DNA of 64,000 nt, taken from positions 2,421,927 to 2,485,926 of the forward strand of contig JAJEKV010000001.1 in the NCBI GenBank assembly GCA_021234155.1, in the 5' to 3' direction. The translations under genes and the position numbers were made by a program. Shown in pieces: positions 1-12,189 of the stretch (the stretch's first letter is position 1; each line of letters starts with the position of its first letter). This DNA comes from Isoetes taiwanensis (Eukaryota; Streptophyta; Lycopodiopsida; Isoetales; Isoetaceae). The notes beneath the pieces were generated by a model. It was given only the letters and a program-made list of their open reading frames with translations, searched no databases and was not told where the DNA came from.

Positions 1-2160
1 CTTCAGGGCCATGAAATTGTATATTTGAAGCTGGACTTTGCAAAAGCATATGACAGTGTCGACTGGGCCTTCTTAGAGAAATGTCTCTTACGCTTTGGTT
101 TTGGTGCACAATTCACAGCTGATGTCATGAGGCTTCATTATTCTGCTCGCTCTTCTATTCTCTTCCATGTGAAACCCTCAGCATTCTTTCAGGTGGGTCA
201 TGCCATCCGTCAGGGCTGCCCTTTAGCTCCATTATTATTTACAGTTGTGGCAGAGGTCCTTGCCCAGGTCTTCTCTCTTGCCGCACAGGAGGGAATCTTG
301 CATGGACTTCCTATGAACAATTGGTCGCAGGAGATCTGTAATCAATATGCGGATCACTTTCCTTTTTCTGAGGGCAGATGAGCAAAATTTGCAGAATGTC
401 GTTTTCTTGTTGGATTTTTTTCCCTAGCATCTGGTATTTTTGTGGGTTGGCAGAAGTGTACAACACTATGGGCATTGGCTCTCCAGCTCCACCATGTGTA
501 GCTGCCTATCCATGGAAGATGCTTCCCCATGGTAAAGCAACCAAATTTCGCGGTATCCCTGTAGGTGTTCATATCTCATCAGGAGATGCGTGGGAGGCAG
601 TAATTAAGGGCTTGGAAAAGCACCTTTTCTGGTGGTCCACAGTGAAGCTTTCCATGGCAGGACGAATCGTTGTGGCTAAGTCAGTTTTAAGTAGCACCCA
701 TGTCTATGTGGCTTCGTTCATATTGGCTCCACAGTCAAAGATACAACTTCTCATCAAGGTTGTCAGGAACTTCATCTCGGGGGGAACAGAGGAGGGTGCT
801 GCTGTCAAAGTCAGTTGGGAAAATTGCATGTTGCCAAAGCATTGTGGCGGCCTTGGAATGATCAATTTTCTTTTGCAGAGCAAGGTGATGATTTCTAAGT
901 TTATTTGGAGAATTTTGAATAATGTGGATGAGTCCCCAGGTTCCCATCTTGTTTATCAGTCTTTGCAAATGTGCATTTTTTTTGGGTTTCGGTCTCTTAG
1001 GCCACTTTTCCCCTGGGCTCCGTTTTATCCACTGACCGCATACCCTAATGCGTCCCCATTTTTTAGAGGATTGCTAGTTGCATGGGAGACTGTACAATCT
1101 CTGTTTCATTTTCACCATCTTGCGCACACTAGCACTACTACAAGTTGTTGGTGGATTCCATTGGACGGTGGTCCTCTGGTAGCTTCAGTCCACCACCCAT
1201 TGACGCAGCATCGATGGAGAGCAGCAGGTGTGCACATGATATCTGATTGGTATAATAATCAAAGGCAGTTGCTGACATGGGAAGAGTTTAGAGCTAAGTT
1301 CCTCCTTTTAAGGTGGGATCGAGCTATTTGGCAGAAGGTGTCTTCAATTCTTCCTCCAGTAGCACAAGTGGATGACCCCCAGCCTTGGATAGTTCATGAG
1401 CATGTCAAAGCAGATAAGTTGGTGAATTCCATGTACAAGGTCTTGCTTGATGCTGACGTCTTGCCTCCTTCGTCCAAGTGGCCTTTGGTCATTCCTAGGG
1501 ATCGGTAGAAAGTAGTATGGAAATGGGTATGGGATAAACTACTCCATCCCAAAGTATCTGTTTTATGGTGGCAAATCACTCATCGTTGTTCCGTTTAGCG
1601 TTAATATTCTCGTGCATGATTTAGATCCGTAGGTATCACTTTGTCCCTTATGTGCACAGAGGGACGAGACAATTGAGCATTGTTTCTTCCTATGTAGACA
1701 TGTCAGACATGCTTGGTTGTGGCTTCAAGGCCTCTTTCATTGCAATTTGAATAGCCAGCAGGTGTTATTAGCAGTCTATCCAAGTAGTTGGGATAATTTG
1801 GAAAAAAGGGCGTTTCATTTGGCTTCTACATGGATCATTTGGTCCATTTGGAAAAGAAGAAATCTTCTCATATTCAAAGGTCTTCAGATGCACAGATCCT
1901 TCTTGATGCCGAACAACGAATTATCAAAGCATTCAGGTGCTCATCAATTGCTAATGAGGTGAAGAGCCGTATTTGGGAGCACTATCTTCAGATTCATACT
2001 TACTCATGAGTTTTTGCTTACTCTTCATATTGTTTAGATGTTGTATTTGAGTGGGGTGGTTTTGCTCTGGTGGACATTCTCTCCACTGAGTTATTAGTCC
2101 CCATTGTACTCTGTAACTTTCTCTGGATAATAAAGGCTCAAGTCCTTCAAAAAAAATAAA
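1..2160 (+). mobile_element. LINE retrotransposon, RT and 3' part, decayed (LINE-A)
   Basis: A non-LTR retrotransposon whose 5' part lies outside the window. The conceptual protein opens in the reverse transcriptase fingers and palm (KLDFAKAYDSVDW, then RQGCPLAPLLF). The catalytic box is damaged: YAD is followed by H rather than the second D, and the frame shifts near 360-380. The long frame 378-1,508 carries the thumb and connection segment (LSMAGRIVVAKSVL, then GGLGMINFLLQSK). A zf-RVT-like tail follows at about 1,515-1,900 (HPKVSVLWWQITHRC, then CPLC and IEHCF). AATAAA lies at 2,129, just before an A-rich tail at 2,149-2,162. Frameshifts and stops make it non-coding today. Its 3' end closely matches LINE-B at 17,280-17,314, so both belong to one family. 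Confidence 0.9.
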
Positions 2161-2162
2161 AA

Positions 2163-2303
2163 TGACCTGCTCTCAAATCAGTGGCAACCCGTGGCTCTCA
2201 AAAGATAGATTGACAAGGGTGAAGAATCGGGTTTGATGACTTATTGGATGCGAAAGAATTACACGAGGAAGCTAAGGTAGAACATAATGTGCTTATTGAT
2301 GGT
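2163..2303 (+). repeat. Partial first copy of the 647-bp repeat, left of the array
   Basis: Directly after the LINE A-tail, 2,172-2,233 repeats the GGCAACCCGTGG-type start of the unit. It then switches to a stretch (2,234-2,303) that resembles 4,270-4,340. The array was therefore already mosaic at its left edge, or was broken by the LINE insertion. Confidence 0.7.
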
Positions 2304-3995
2304 AAGCAAATATGCAAAGCCACTCTTGTAAGCCAAATCAGTGGCAACCCGTGGCTCTCAAAAGATAGATTGACAAGGGTGTAGAATCGGGTTTTTGCAA
2401 TTGATTGCAAGAAGAAGTTGAATGCGACATCGCTTGGAATTGGATTAGATTGTGCAGTTTATTTTGAAATTAAAAATGAGACACAATCAATGACAACTAG
2501 AAGTAAGAAAGGCAAAAATGTCTCCTATAAAAAAGTTTGGTATTTGGGTATAGTGTTAAGCATGAGAAGAAAGTTGGGAAATGCATGGAAGGAAACTCAA
2601 GAAGCTGTTGATCTAGCTGACCGACCTTCTTATAATGTCGAGTTAAACTTAGGTTGGTACAAAGAACACGAAAATAAGAGGACTTAGCACAAATGGTTCA
2701 CATATGATTTGCTAGATAATCAGTTGATATCTCTTGAGTCTATCATTGCACTTGCTTGCTTAACATATGAGCCATCCACAAATAGGTACACACTAGACGA
2801 AAATGTCAAAGTACAATTTAAAAATTTTGTTAATGATGAGTTGAAAGGTGCGGTTTTTTTCTATCCTCAATATATTTGTTTGGTCTTGGCTTCCAGATAC
2901 TCATTGAATTGTTCTACTTTTGCAGAGCAAAAAGGAAAACAAAAACTTATATGCAAATATGCAAAGCCACTCTTGTAAGCCAAATCAGTGGCAACCCGTG
3001 GCTCTCAAAAGATAGATTGACAAGGGTGAAGAATCGGGTTTTTGCAATTGATTGCAAGAAGAAGTTGAATGCGACATCGCTTGGAATTGGATCAGATTGT
3101 GCAGTTTATTTTGAAATTAAAAATGAGACACAATCAATGACAACTAGAAGTAAGAAAGGCAAAAATGTCTCCTATAAAAAAGTTTGGTATTTGGGTACAG
3201 TGTTAAGCATGAGAAGAAAGTTGGGAAATGCATGGAAGGAAACTCAAGAAGCTGTTGATCTAGCTGACCGACCTTCTTATAATGTTGAGTTAAACTTAGG
3301 TTGGTACAAAGAACACGAAAATAAGAGGACTTAGCACAAATGGTTCACATATGATTTGCTAGATAATCAGTTGATATCTCTTGAGTCTATCATTGCACTT
3401 GCTTGCTTAACATATGAGCCATCCACAAATAGGTACACACTAGACGAAAATGTCAAAGTACAATTTAAAAATTTTGTTAATGATGAGTTGAAAGGTGCGG
3501 TTTTTTTCTATCCTCAATATATTTGTTTGGTCTTGGCTTCCAGATACTCATTGAATTGTTCTACTTTTGCAGAGCAAAAAGGAAAACAAAAACTTATATG
3601 CAAATATGCAAAGCCACTCTTGTAAGCCAAATCAGTGGCAACCCGTGGCTCTCAAAAGATAGATTGACAAGGGTGAAGAATCGGGTTTTTGCAATTGATT
3701 GCAAGAAGAAGTTGAATGCGACATCGCTTGGAATTGGATCAGATTGTGCAGTTTATTTTGAAATTAAAAATGAGACACAATCAATGACAACTAGAAGTAA
3801 GAAAGGCAAAAATGTCTCCTATAAAAAAGTTTGGTATTTGGGTACAGTGTTAAGCATGAGAAGAAAGTTGGGAAATGCATGGAAGGAAACTCAAGAAGCT
3901 GTTGATCTAGCTGACCGACCTTCTTAAATGTCGAGTTAAACTTAGGTTGGTACAAAGAACATGAAAATAAGAGGACTTAGCACAAATGGTTCACA
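2304..3995 (+). repeat. 647-bp tandem repeat, two full units and a partial third
   Basis: Three head-to-tail copies begin at about 2,304, 2,951 and 3,598, a spacing of exactly 647 bp. They are almost identical: a few substitutions, a premature TAG near 2,380 in the first copy, and a one-base loss in the third near 3,926. Such close identity indicates recent amplification or gene conversion. The third copy breaks off near 3,995. Each unit carries the same protein-coding stretch, described separately. Confidence 0.92.
2876..3334 (+). pseudogene. Unknown protein fragment encoded by each 647-bp unit (representative copy)
   Basis: I do not recognise this gene with certainty. Every unit encodes a segment reading SGNPWLSKDRLTRVKNRVF, then GIGSDCAVYFEIKNETQS, then VLSMRRKLGNAWKETQE, then VELNLGWYKEHENKRT and a stop. 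After that stop a second frame (for example 3,356-3,625) continues with DLLDNQLISLESIIALACL and DENVKVQFKNFVNDEL. Equivalent frames occur at 2,418-2,687, 3,523-3,927 and 4,257-4,664. The composition looks like real protein. The order of motifs reminds me of uncharacterised accessory proteins of large DNA transposons, but that is only a hunch. A TTTTGCAG-like acceptor just before the next unit suggests the unit includes an exon boundary. It is most likely a captured, amplified gene piece. Confidence 0.4.
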
Positions 3996-5640
3996 TATGC
4001 AAAGTACAATTTAAAAATTTTGTTAATGATGAGTTGATATCTCTTTTTTCTATCCTTGCATTTGTTTGGTCTTAACATCCAGCCATCATTGAATTGTTCT
4101 ACTTTAGACCAAAAAAAGTCAAAGTAAAAACTTAAATTTTTGTTTGGTGATGAGTTTCCTTTCAAACTTCAATGCTATTTTTTAAACTTATGCCATAGAA
4201 TCAAGATGCTAGAACATAATGGCTTTGATATTTTATGTTTTGGGCTTTAAGATAGATTGACATTGAATTGTTTGATGACTTATTGGATGCATCTGAGCAA
4301 AAAATTACACGAGGAAAACAAAAACTTATTGATGGTAAAAATATGCAAAGCCACTCTTGTAAGCCAAATCGCTGGCAACCCGTGGCTCTCAAAAGATAGA
4401 TTGACAAGGGTGAAGAATCGGGTTTTTGCAATTGATTGCAAGAAGAAGTTGAATGCGACATCGCTTGGAATTGGATCAGATTGTGCAGTTTATTTTGAAA
4501 TTAAAAATGAGACACAATCAATGACAACTAGAAGTAAGAAAGGCAAAAATGTCTCCTATAAAAAAGTTTGGTATTTGGGTACAGTGTTAAGCATGAGAAG
4601 AAAGTTGGGAAATGCATGGAAGGAAACTCAAGAAGCTGTTGATCTAGCTGACCGACCTTCTTAAATGTCGAGTTAAACTTAGGTTGGTACAAAGAACATG
4701 AAAATAAGAGGATAATCTTGATATCTCAAATGGTTTTGCTTGCTTAACATATGAGCCATCCAAAATAGGTACAATTTAAAAAAATTTTTAAAAAATTTTG
4801 TTAATGATGAGTTGAAAGGTGCGGTTTTTTTCTATCCTCAATATATTTGTTTGGTCTTGGCTTCCAGATACTCATTGAATTGTTCTACTTTTGCAGAGCA
4901 AAAAGGAAAACAAAAACTTATATGACTTGTTGCTTTGGTGATCGAGTTTCCTTTCAAACTTCAATGCTATTTTTTAAACTTATGCCATAGAATCAAGATG
5001 CTAGAACATAATGGCTTTGATATTTTATGTTTTGGGCTTTAAGATAGATTGACAAGGGTGAAGAATCCAGTTTGATGAAATGTTGTCTTCAAAGAATTTG
5101 CTAATTGCTAAATGCATTTCTAATGTACCAAGTTCAAGTTTTTCAAATCATAAATATTTAGTTTTAATAAGGACACTAAAAAGAATAAGAATGGGAAAAA
5201 TCATATACATAATTGAAAAGAAGGTTGCTACATAATGTATTTTTGGAAATAAAAATGTATGATAATCAATTGCAACTTTCTTAATTAAAAGGCAAAAATG
5301 TCTCCTATAAAAAAGTTTGGTTTTATATAAGCATGAGAAGAAACAATGGGTTTGCATGGAAGGAAACTCAAGAAGATAATCAGTTGATATCTCTGATGGC
5401 ATATCCACCTGTCGAATAAACTTAGGTGAACCCCAATGAAAATAAGAGGACTTAGCACAAATTTTTCCTATGCTTATAAGGTCAAGCTCTAAAGCTTTTT
5501 GGCGATGTAATGGGTTGTACTTGCTTAATGAGATAGAAATCCACAAATCTACTATTCCAAGGCATGTCAAAAAAAGTTACAATTTAAAAATTTTGTTAAT
5601 GATGAGTTGAAAGGTGCGGCATTTCTTATCCGAAAAAGGA
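3996..5640 (+). repeat. Scrambled, decayed tail of the 647-bp array
   Basis: Shuffled pieces of the unit recur here. Region 4,343-4,760 is most of another copy, and 4,795-4,925 is the 3' third. Region 4,930-5,060 duplicates 4,154-4,261 almost exactly. Short scraps at 5,283-5,330 and 5,580-5,620 repeat internal unit sequence. The order is not that of a simple tandem array, so template switching or repeated deletion is likely. No intact frame continues beyond 4,664. Confidence 0.75.
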
Positions 5641-7716
5641 TTTGTACAAAGAACATTCATTCTTTCTAGGTATTCCATTCCCATTATTTCCATGCTCGAC
5701 CAAAATCGTCTACACTAACACATTTATTTCATAGAGATTTTCAGAGGGACGAAATGCTCTACTGCACAAATGAAGCCAGAGTTTCTTTGTTGAAGCCCTC
5801 TATAGAGGTATTCTAGCCATTTTTAAACTTCGATCCTCCTGGAATAGCCATGCTGGCAGGCTCCAACTCCATAAGATAGGCGGCATAAGATATGTTGGAT
5901 GAGTAGCCAGAGAATACTAAACAATTGATGTGGGCCAATTCCTGGCTATTTGTGTCCTAGTTCTTGTCTTTCCTTTTTTTTTCTTCTGCCAGGTTAAGAA
6001 AGGTTTACAATGTCTACAAAATTCAAGCAATGTTGCTGCATTGAGACAGATATGTCTACAAAATTTAAGCAACTCTATTTTGGTATGTCTTAATTGTTCC
6101 ATTTTTTTACTTCTGTTATTAATACTATGTCATGATATGTTGGCCAGAGATCTGCATTTAGTTCTATTTAGTTCACATGCCATGCTGACTTGTTTTCCCT
6201 GAAATATTTTCTTAGAGTTTTGTATATTGTAAGCTGTTCGAAGTAACTGAAGCAGAGCATGTCTTGAATATATGAACAATATGAACATCATTTGGTACTA
6301 ACGTATTGGTATGGACCTACTTTCTGCATGTTGAGCAAGGTTCAAGTTTTTTGGCTCCACTATATCATCAAAGAAAAGAGTTAGCACTGATAATAGGTCC
6401 TTCACCAAGAAAGCTCAACTTCTCCCTAGTCTGTATCATTAAGCACTAAGAACATGCTACAGGGATTATGACAATGCTAGTAAATGTTCATGCAAGTCTT
6501 TTAGAGATGTGTTAATGTGCAGAAGCATATTTCTTACAAGAAGAAGTTTTGAAGTTCTATAAATCATGGTCTAAAGTGCGCCACAAGTCTGTGGTATGTG
6601 CACATGATCAGAAAGATCTCAGATTAGACCAGCTTGTCAAGCTGCTCTAGTAATGCTAGTGGCGTTTATAGTGTGGTATAAGAAGTAAATGGTTTCATGC
6701 TGAAGGAGATACTGATGAATTAGTATATATCATTTTTTTTATTTCATGTATTAAATTTCTTTGGATATCAAAGAGGTTTGATCATCACGTTAATTTTACT
6801 TCACTAGGACATCCCTTGCCCTTGAAAGTTTTCTCTCAATTCTGATGCCCTTGTTTATGATGATGATGAACTTTTAACGTCCATGAATTCAAAATAAGAA
6901 ATTCAAAATTGGGTTTGACAATCTCGAAGTGCCTTCTTATGCAATTCTAGATTGCAAGAACATGCATTTTTTAAAAATAAGCATGTTAGAATAGGATGCT
7001 GGCTGCTGGTTTTTATCATTCTATTCTATTCTATTCTATTCTACTTTGCTTGCCCATATTATGTTCCGTTTGCATCATTCGTTTTTTTGCCAAAAAACGC
7101 AAAGACCTAACCCAATTATGCAACCAATTCAACTCAATCCATTCCCCAAGCAACCTAACCTGGCTACGCAACCAATCCAACACAACCCATTCCTCAAGCC
7201 CGTCGTACTGCTAGTTTGTATTTTTCTATAGAAATTTTAAGCTATTTTTCTATAGAAATTTTAATGGAAACTCATCTTAGAATACGATTTTTCCATCTTC
7301 CTCAAATGGAAAAAGCAGATCCATTTACTGCATACCATACATGTTCAAGATGAGAAAAACTTGCTTCACCTTGCTCGACCACAACCCTTGGCGTGCCTGA
7401 ACAATACTTACCTTGCTAAAGCCTTCTGGTGTGCTTCTTGCTAGTTTTTTTTATTTTATTTTTTATTTTTATTTTTTTTAATATTTTTCTTAAATTTTTC
7501 CCAATTTGTCTTTCCACAACAAAAGAGATGATTCACCATTATCCATAACTACTGTCAAAAGGAAGAATGTAGACTATGAACAAAATCTGTTTTTTTTTTT
7601 TTGTATTGTCTTGCTTAAATTTAACAGTAATCTTTAACTATGATGTTTCCATAATGCCAATCACAGAAGACATGAAATACGCCATTGGCAGCAGCTTTTC
7701 TATCACCAATGAGTTC
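5641..7716. other. No gene recognised
   Basis: AT-rich sequence with no convincing coding stretch on either strand. The short frames at 5,917-6,202 and 6,996-7,231 have no recognisable motifs. The only structure I see is a short pentamer run at 7,017-7,042, listed separately. Confidence 0.6.
7017..7042 (+). repeat. (ATTCT)n microsatellite
   Basis: About five tandem CTATT/ATTCT units. Confidence 0.9.
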
Positions 7717-8139
7717 TCATAACCAAAACTCTTTAGGAAGAACAACGTTTTCAGGAATGGTTGAAAAAATGGGAGTGAAAAGTTGACCTGGAAAGAATTG
7801 CTGCATCACCAGGGAATTCCATAGTACATCAAGCTCGCCTTCAAGCCATCCACATAAATACTGACCGCCCTGTATCAGAATTGCAAGTAGTCTCACCATG
7901 GCATTTCTGACCGCTCAGAGAAAGCCAGAATGCCACTGCCTCCCCAAGTCCCAACCAAACCGAAGGGGTTCATCCTTGTGGGTGGGAGGTTCGATTCCTG
8001 CTACTGTGGAAATTTTTTTAAGTTGAGGTTCAAATGGATTGGAAAGCTAGAATGGAGTGCTATAAGACACTTGAATGCATGGTAATGAGCATGGAGAAAG
8101 TTTTCCTTTTTGAAAAATTTGTGCTGGAAATCATGTGAC
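7717..8139. other. Short minus-strand frame and tRNA-like B box, unassigned
   Basis: A 60-codon minus-strand frame (7,717-7,899) reads like protein (QFFPGQLFTPIF) but I cannot place it. At about 7,989 the sequence GGTTCGATTCC matches a Pol III B box, as in tRNA-derived SINEs. I find no A box at the right distance, so no SINE is called. Confidence 0.25.
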
Positions 8140-8620
8140 TTGTGTTGCTCCACGCAAAACGTGTCTACATTCTCAATGCATAGGCCTCTGGCGCAGAGTG
8201 ACCCGAGCGGGCCTATTTTAGCTAATTCTTAACCTTTTTGGAAAATATTATAATGCACGATTTGCCTTGTTCTAGACTATCTACCAACTTATTTCACGTC
8301 AATCTGACAAATACAAGTACAAACAAGGGCGACTCGAGTTACTCCACGTGGAAGGGCTCTGCATTTTCGACGCAGGGGGTTTTGGCGCGGAGTGACCCGA
8401 ATGGTCGATCTTACCTATTTGGCAACATTTCTGGGAATTTCAAAGTGTTAGGATGCAAAATTGGGACAATTCTAATCTATCTAGCAACTTTTCCCACGAC
8501 AATTTATCAATTTTTAAGTACAAACAAGCCGACTCGGGTTACTCGGTGCAGAAAGGGCCTACGTTCACGACGTAGGGGCCTTTGGTGCGGTTTGACTCGA
8601 GTTGACTTTGACCTTCTTTT
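8140..8620 (+). repeat. Degenerate ~195-200-bp tandem repeat, about 2.5 units
   Basis: The phrase GCGCAGAGTGACCCGA (8,191) recurs as a near copy at 8,385 and, more diverged, at 8,585, giving spacings of 194 and 200 bp. Flanking words such as AAGTACAAACAAG and ACTCGNGTTACTC recur at the same spacing. This looks like a short, old satellite-like array. No coding function is apparent. Confidence 0.7.
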
Positions 8621-9059
8621 TTGTGATTCTAACATTAATTCTAGGAATATATAAACATACAAGCTCAAAATTTTATGCAAAGATTTCTAAATTTTATCTT
8701 CTAATCGTCCGTGCCAAATTCATGTCCTTGAGCATAACAGTCATCCTCTTGATGTGAATGGCGCATGTCGTGGCCTTTTCGAAAAGTTGAGTCCGCTCTG
8801 CTTCGGCTGCCCCCTGGCAAGGCCGTAGCATCATTGGTATGACTCAATAGTCCATCTTAAACTTCTACATAATCTCTCGATGTAGGCACTGAAAATAGGC
8901 TTTTTGAATCCTCAGATTGGTGCACTGTTGGCAGTGCCAGATCTCCCGAGAAGCTCTACTATGCTTGGAATTTGGCCCATGGCGTACCTTCTTTGGAGAG
9001 TCGGGTCAGGGTGGTTGAGGCTTACTTTTTGACTCTGGTCGACTGCCTTTGACGGACAT
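8621..9059. other. No gene recognised
   Basis: No coding stretch or repeat is seen. It may be the distal internal region of the truncated LTR element to the right. Confidence 0.4.
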
Positions 9060-10098
9060 CGGGTATTTGCTTGCAGTGCTAGTAATTATCTCGAGTCCAT
9101 CAGTTGAGATAAATCTTGTATGCTGCCTTCTTCTTCTCGTATTCAATGTCTTGCTTCAGCTTAAATGGCTCCCCGCTCGTCTTATACTCCTTGGCCCTCT
9201 TCTTAGGTGGCTTGGGCCGCACTGGATATGGTGGTTGAGTGTAGGCTCCATCTGTTCTTCGGCTTCCTCCTCCTCTTTTTCTTCAGCCCCTTGCTCCCCC
9301 TCTTATTGGCGCGGTTCTTCCTTCTCGGACTTGTCCTCCTTCGGTTCGCCCGGTTGTGGTTCTCTGATAACCATGCTCCCCCTCCGCCTATCTTGACGCC
9401 TCTTTTTTTTCGCTTCTCCCTTGCCTACGTCTCTTCCTCCCTTGCGACCAACTTGCCCTTTTCTTCCACATAGCTTGCTCCTCTTGCTGCTCTTCCTGCT
9501 ACTAGGAGGAAGCGGAGGTTGCTCCTGCTGCTTGCTCCTCACCTGCTCTTCCTGCTGCTGGGGTTGCTCCTATTGCTGAGGTTACTCCTGCTGCTTGCTC
9601 CTCACCTACTCTTCCTACTGCTGGGGTTGCTCCTGTGGCCGAGATTGCTCCCCTTGCTTGCTCCTCACCTTCAGAAACAGACACTACAATCTCCATTTCT
9701 CCCGAGCTTCGCGATCATTCACCTGAAATGCTAGGTCGCTGCTCCTCTAAGAGTGATATGATTTGTCTGAAGAGCTTGAGTAACTAGGTTCGTCACCTTG
9801 CCTAGGCCGCAAGGCCTCAGGAATTTGTTTGCCGCTGCTCGACGCGAGTGCCACAACATTCAGGTGCAAACTGGGGCTTCCAATCTTCCTGACTACCTAT
9901 GTGGTCCTCCCTACAACTTGGCTTCATTGATGGTGGCCTCTTCGAGAGCTCTTGCCTCCATTGATGGTCGATTGTATTTATTCGCGGCACCTTTCTGGTC
10001 GATCTCGCAGACTGTTCGTTCGGTGCACACTCTATGATAGCTTTGGAGATTAGCTTATAAATCGCTTTACAAGGACAACAGAGAGGTTCAAACTGCAA
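9060..10098 (-). pseudogene. Low-complexity charged coding remnant, probably internal region of the truncated LTR element
   Basis: Reading leftward from the primer site at 10,554, minus-strand frames at 9,502-9,696 and 9,303-9,542 encode a repeated GEEQAAGATSA-type segment. A very basic stretch follows (KSSKRSKLCGRKGQVGRKGG, then KKKRRQDRRRG), then an acidic one (EPKEDKSEKEEP). Past a stop near 9,320 another frame reads RPKPPKKRAKEYKTSGEPF and KQDIEYEKKKAAYKIY. Such alternating charge is common in retroelement gag or linker regions. The frame changes and stops mean it is not translated whole. Position downstream of the PBS, on the same strand as the LTR, supports membership in that element. 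I see no zinc knuckle, protease or polymerase. Confidence 0.35.
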
Positions 10099-10553
10099 TT
10101 TGGAAACTTCTAAAGAGTAGGGGTGCTTCCAAAAATTTTAGTGGCTACTTTTCTTAAGAGTCAATGTATTATAACTATGAGTTATTAATTAAGGTACTTT
10201 CTCTAATCACCTTAACTATTTCTCAAAATTTCCTATCTCTTTTGGGCCAAATATTGGTCATTTCAAGACATTTTCTTTCAAACTTTCTTTAAGCGATTTC
10301 TCGTTCAATTTTCACTTGAAAAATGCAGTTCATGAACAACTCGGACTCAAATTACTAGAATGATACTTTTCACTACATTATTTCTACCACATAGACTATA
10401 ACTTATCTAATTATTACCCTGCTAATGGGAAACAAAAGTTTCTCCCACTTTCCACGGTTCAAGGCTGAAATTCTCATCCATTCCTTAACTAGGCCATTAA
10501 TCTACCTATTCAAGGTCATGGCCAGTGCTGGATCTTGGTCAACCAAGATGATT

Positions 10554-10565
10554 GCTCTGATACCA
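10554..10565 (-). promoter_or_regulatory. Primer binding site (initiator Met tRNA)
   Basis: GCTCTGATACCA on the plus strand is the complement of TGGTATCAGAGC, the usual plant initiator-Met PBS. It lies one base from the end of the LTR at 10,567 and sets the element's direction as minus. Confidence 0.85.
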
Positions 10566-10566
10566 T

Positions 10567-12189
10567 TGTGATGCTCCCTACCAAATATACGATGCCTCGT
10601 CATATATCTCGTGGAAAATCCCCCATCCAGCCCTCCGGCCGCATGGGCCTTCCGTCTATCCCGCACCTAAGGTAACCGTGGTGCAGGAAGGGGACACGAA
10701 GGTGTCTTGCATGCCCTTCCCCTATGGGCTCCTATAACAGCAGAATTATAACATAACGTCAGCACTAGCAATAACAATACATCCAACTACCGCAAAGGGT
10801 AGCACATCTGTACAACCATAGATACATCAAAGATAATAATATACCATCAAATATATGAGCTCCTACCCCGGCTCAGACTTGTAAGGGAAGTCGACTGATG
10901 GCTGGGCCTCAAGATAAAGCAGACCAAGATATAACAATGGCAGGGCTGACTATAGACAATGGCTAGAGTTGACCACTCCATTTGCCCCTCCTGTGCATCC
11001 TTTGCAGATGGGCTAAATCGGGCTCTGGCATGACTATAACCTGTCAGATATGTAGTCTCATGGTATCACCCATCGGGACTACTCCGGTTGCATGTCCCTG
11101 GTCTGATGAGGTAGGAATCGTTACATCTTTCCTTCCCGAGGTCTAGTGGCTCCATGGGTGGCTAGAGAATCGTGGCGACACACGATTCGTACCTAACTAG
11201 ACTCCCCAAAACAAGAGCTAGGCCAACACCTGCAACTCTTGAGAGTCAGGGCGATACCATTGACCTAGGAAGTGTTGGACCCATATCCGGCCCACATGAA
11301 GTGACCGGCTATCTGCCTAGCCCGCTATGGGTTCCCAGTAGCCGCGCTCTGTAGGGTCCCTCTGCTTTGCCACTAGCCTCGTTGTATAGTGCCAAGTCAC
11401 TTCATAGCCCCCATAGCCGGGTGGGTTCCTATGCACAGGCCGCATGTAATAGGAAGTAAGGGGTCTAAACTAGGAGGCTCATCTAAATAATGGCTACTAG
11501 GTCTCTACCCTCGTTCCCAATACAAGAGGAGCAAACATGATCAACCAACATCATATATCTACATAACATGATAAATAATGAGAATAACATCTAATCCTAA
11601 TCACATGCATCTAACTTACAGTTAGGGTTCATTGATTAGAGTTCAAGATCTAGACTGAGTGTTCTAGAATAAATGCTAACTCATCTGGAATCCTGGCTTC
11701 CAGATGGTCTACAAAGGACTCTAACCCAAATATCTGCTCTTGAGGTACTCCCTCCTGCTCTCGGTGTCTCCACGACCTTCAAGGGGTTCGAAGTAGCTCC
11801 CACTCCTACTGATGCGCGCATGCTCTGGGGCTGCTGCGCTATGCTATGCCACAACAGACAGTTCTCGAAATGGAGTTTCGAGCGCGACAAGATTTCAAGA
11901 CTGTTGGAGCCGAAAAAATGGACTAGGGTTAGGGTTTGGCCATTTATAGGTTAGGGTTCCATGTCACTGCCACGTGGCTCCAATGGGGTGCTTCCATGTG
12001 GCGGGTGCCCAATAGGGTGAGGCCATGTGGAAATAGCCCTATGCTTAAGGTTGGCTAAGTTATATAAATAACTTAGCCATGCTCCCTTTTCCACCTACCA
12101 TGGTGTACAAGGCTACTAAAGCAGACTTGCACGGTGACGTGGCCCAGAAATATACGCATTTATGGCGTATATTTCAGGGGAACATCACA
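10567..12189 (-). mobile_element. Long terminal repeat of a truncated Ty3/Gypsy-like element
   Basis: The segment is bounded by TGTGATG and CATCACA, perfect inverted ends of the TG..CA type, and is abutted by the PBS. It has diverged from the two LTRs of the 28.6-46.4-kb element but follows the same sequence plan. Shared blocks include GCTCAGACT, CCCCTCCTGTGCA, GGACTACTCCGG and ACAGGCCGCA in the same order. Only one LTR is seen; the partner and the pol region are missing. The short frames inside are not genes. Confidence 0.8.

Noticed and set aside
7980-8010. tRNA gene or tRNA-derived SINE
   Set aside because: Only a B-box match (GGTTCGATTCC) is seen, with no A box, no cloverleaf stem and no 3' tail.
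9049-9734. Plus-strand Leu/Pro-rich ORFs
   Set aside because: They are complements of the minus-strand charged low-complexity remnant; hydrophobic runs arise from the reverse reading.
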